NCBI GenBank assembly: GCA_016782545.1
Contig: JADHYG010000066.1
Location: 1 to 5,456, forward strand
DNA from: Candidatus Microgenomates bacterium
GTDB taxonomy: Bacteria > Patescibacteria > Microgenomatia > JADHYG01
Direction of reading: 5' to 3'
Length of the DNA: 5,456 nt
In this document: positions 4,872 to 5,456 of the stretch, piece after piece
How the letters are laid out: every line of letters begins with the position of its first letter
Numbering within the stretch: position 1 is the first letter of the stretch
The notes under the pieces: model-generated
Databases searched by the model: none
What the model saw: only the letters and a program-made list of their open reading frames with translations
Told to the model about the DNA's origin: nothing
Translations under genes and position numbers: made by a program

Positions 4872-5456
4872 TTTCTAAAAATTCTTAAAAAGAAACTATA
4901 AATATAACTTTTTAAAATAAAAAACGAAAAAATCAAGGCGCCTCTAAAACCACTCCATCCGTCTAAAAAGCCTTTTCCAAATAAAAAACTGTCTAAAAAA
5001 TATTTGCAAGATTTAAAAAACCCAATAAAAGGATAAAAAAGAAAATTCTTTTCTTTTTTAATAATTTCTTTTGCCTGAATTTTAACAAATTCTTTTAAAC
5101 GAAAAATTGAAGAAAATTTATCATATTTAGTATGACTGGCATTATGAATAATGTCTAAATTTATTTTTTGGCAAGACTTTTCATTTAAATCAGGCCGCTC
5201 ATGAATCGTTCCCTTAAATTTTATTCCTTTTTTAAAAAGCCTTAACTGCCAATCAGGATAAAAAATGCCGTATTTTAGCCATTTTTGAGCATTAATATAA
5301 TTTCTTCTTGAAAAAAGATAGCCTTTAAACTTGCTTTTCTGAATAAGTCTTGGAATTTCTTTTTTTAATTTTAACGAAAGTCTTTCATCAGCATCTATGG
5401 ACAAAATCCAATCACCAGAGGCTTTTTGCAGGCCAAAGTTGCGCTGTTTGGAAAAA
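4868..5456 (-). CDS. GT2 family glycosyltransferase, WaaE/KdtX-like (5' end outside window)
   Basis: The last 195 residues of a GT2 enzyme are visible. The frame is open to the right edge and reads FSKQRNFGLQKASGDWIL before SIDADER. This is conserved family sequence, so the true start is beyond the window. The TTG at 5404 could be mistaken for a start but lies in the middle of the conserved GDWIL-DADER segment. Landmarks after DADER are RRNY, WLKYG, FYPDWQLRLFKKG and HERPDL (the acceptor-side H-E). The C-terminus is hydrophobic and amphipathic with KGFLDGWSGFRGALIFSFF, matching GFLDGLPGFLHAIFMSF of the GT2 at 144-914, its paralog. The missing N-terminus would carry the first strand and the nucleotide-binding DDxS motif. 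It ends in an ATGA overlap with the methyltransferase. Substrate unknown. Confidence 0.9.
   Translation of the reverse strand, partial: FSKQRNFGLQKASGDWILSIDADERLSLKLKKEIPRLIQKSKFKGYLFSRRNYINAQKWLKYGIFYPDWQLRLFKKGIKFKGTIHERPDLNEKSCQKINLDIIHNASHTKYDKFSSIFRLKEFVKIQAKEIIKKEKNFLFYPFIGFFKSCKYFLDSFLFGKGFLDGWSGFRGALIFSFFILKSYIYSFFLRIFRK

Noticed and set aside
5402..5404. TTG as the start of the rightmost GT2
   Set aside because: The frame continues to the window edge through FSKQRNFGL and GDWI, conserved in the paralog at 144-914, so the gene is cut by the window rather than starting here.
144..5456. Alternative genetic code (UGA as glycine, as in some CPR lineages)
   Set aside because: UGA closes two genes at the expected family C-termini (146-144 and 4870-4868) and no gene contains internal UGA, so the standard bacterial code fits.

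Overview
The window is an AT-rich stretch of bacterial DNA. Every supported gene lies on the minus strand, so transcription runs from right to left. It is a glycan-assembly gene cluster: five glycosyltransferases and one SAM-dependent methyltransferase, packed with overlaps or gaps of at most 65 bp. At the far left is the start of a further gene that encodes a hydrophobic N-terminus. UGA is used as a normal stop, so the standard bacterial code fits. The base composition, tight packing, lysine- and isoleucine-rich proteins and many short GC-rich palindromes suggest an uncultivated Patescibacteria/CPR genome, perhaps of the Microgenomates type. That placement is an inference; no marker gene is present.

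Layout in transcription order. (1) 5456-4868: a GT2 glycosyltransferase whose 5' end lies beyond the window. (2) 4871-4203: a class I methyltransferase, joined to (1) by an ATGA stop/start overlap. (3) 4188-3223: a rhamnosyltransferase-like GT2. (4) 3245-2145: a GT4 glycosyltransferase overlapping (3) by 23 bp. A 65-bp gap follows that holds a perfect 32-bp palindrome. (5) 2079-886: a second GT4. (6) 914-144: a GT2 of the WaaE/KdtX-like type, overlapping (5) by 29 bp and paralogous to (1). A 97-bp gap at 143-47 holds two large hairpins and a possible promoter. (7) 46-1: the start of a signal-peptide or membrane protein. No gene-free stretch is longer than about 100 bp.

Together the enzymes would add successive sugars to a lipid-linked or surface glycan and methylate one of its residues. 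The sugars and linkages cannot be read from the sequence. No flippase, polymerase, ABC exporter or nucleotide-sugar synthesis gene is in view.

The most unusual content is not a gene. Five perfect inverted repeats, most of them GC-rich against the AT-rich background, lie in the left 2.1 kb. Two sit in frame inside glycosyltransferase genes, where they appear to encode extra surface-loop residues. One codes for an ordinary-length part of a GT2 domain, one supplies the stop codon of a gene, and one lies just upstream of a start codon. They resemble the protein-coding palindromic elements known from Rickettsia, but are much shorter.
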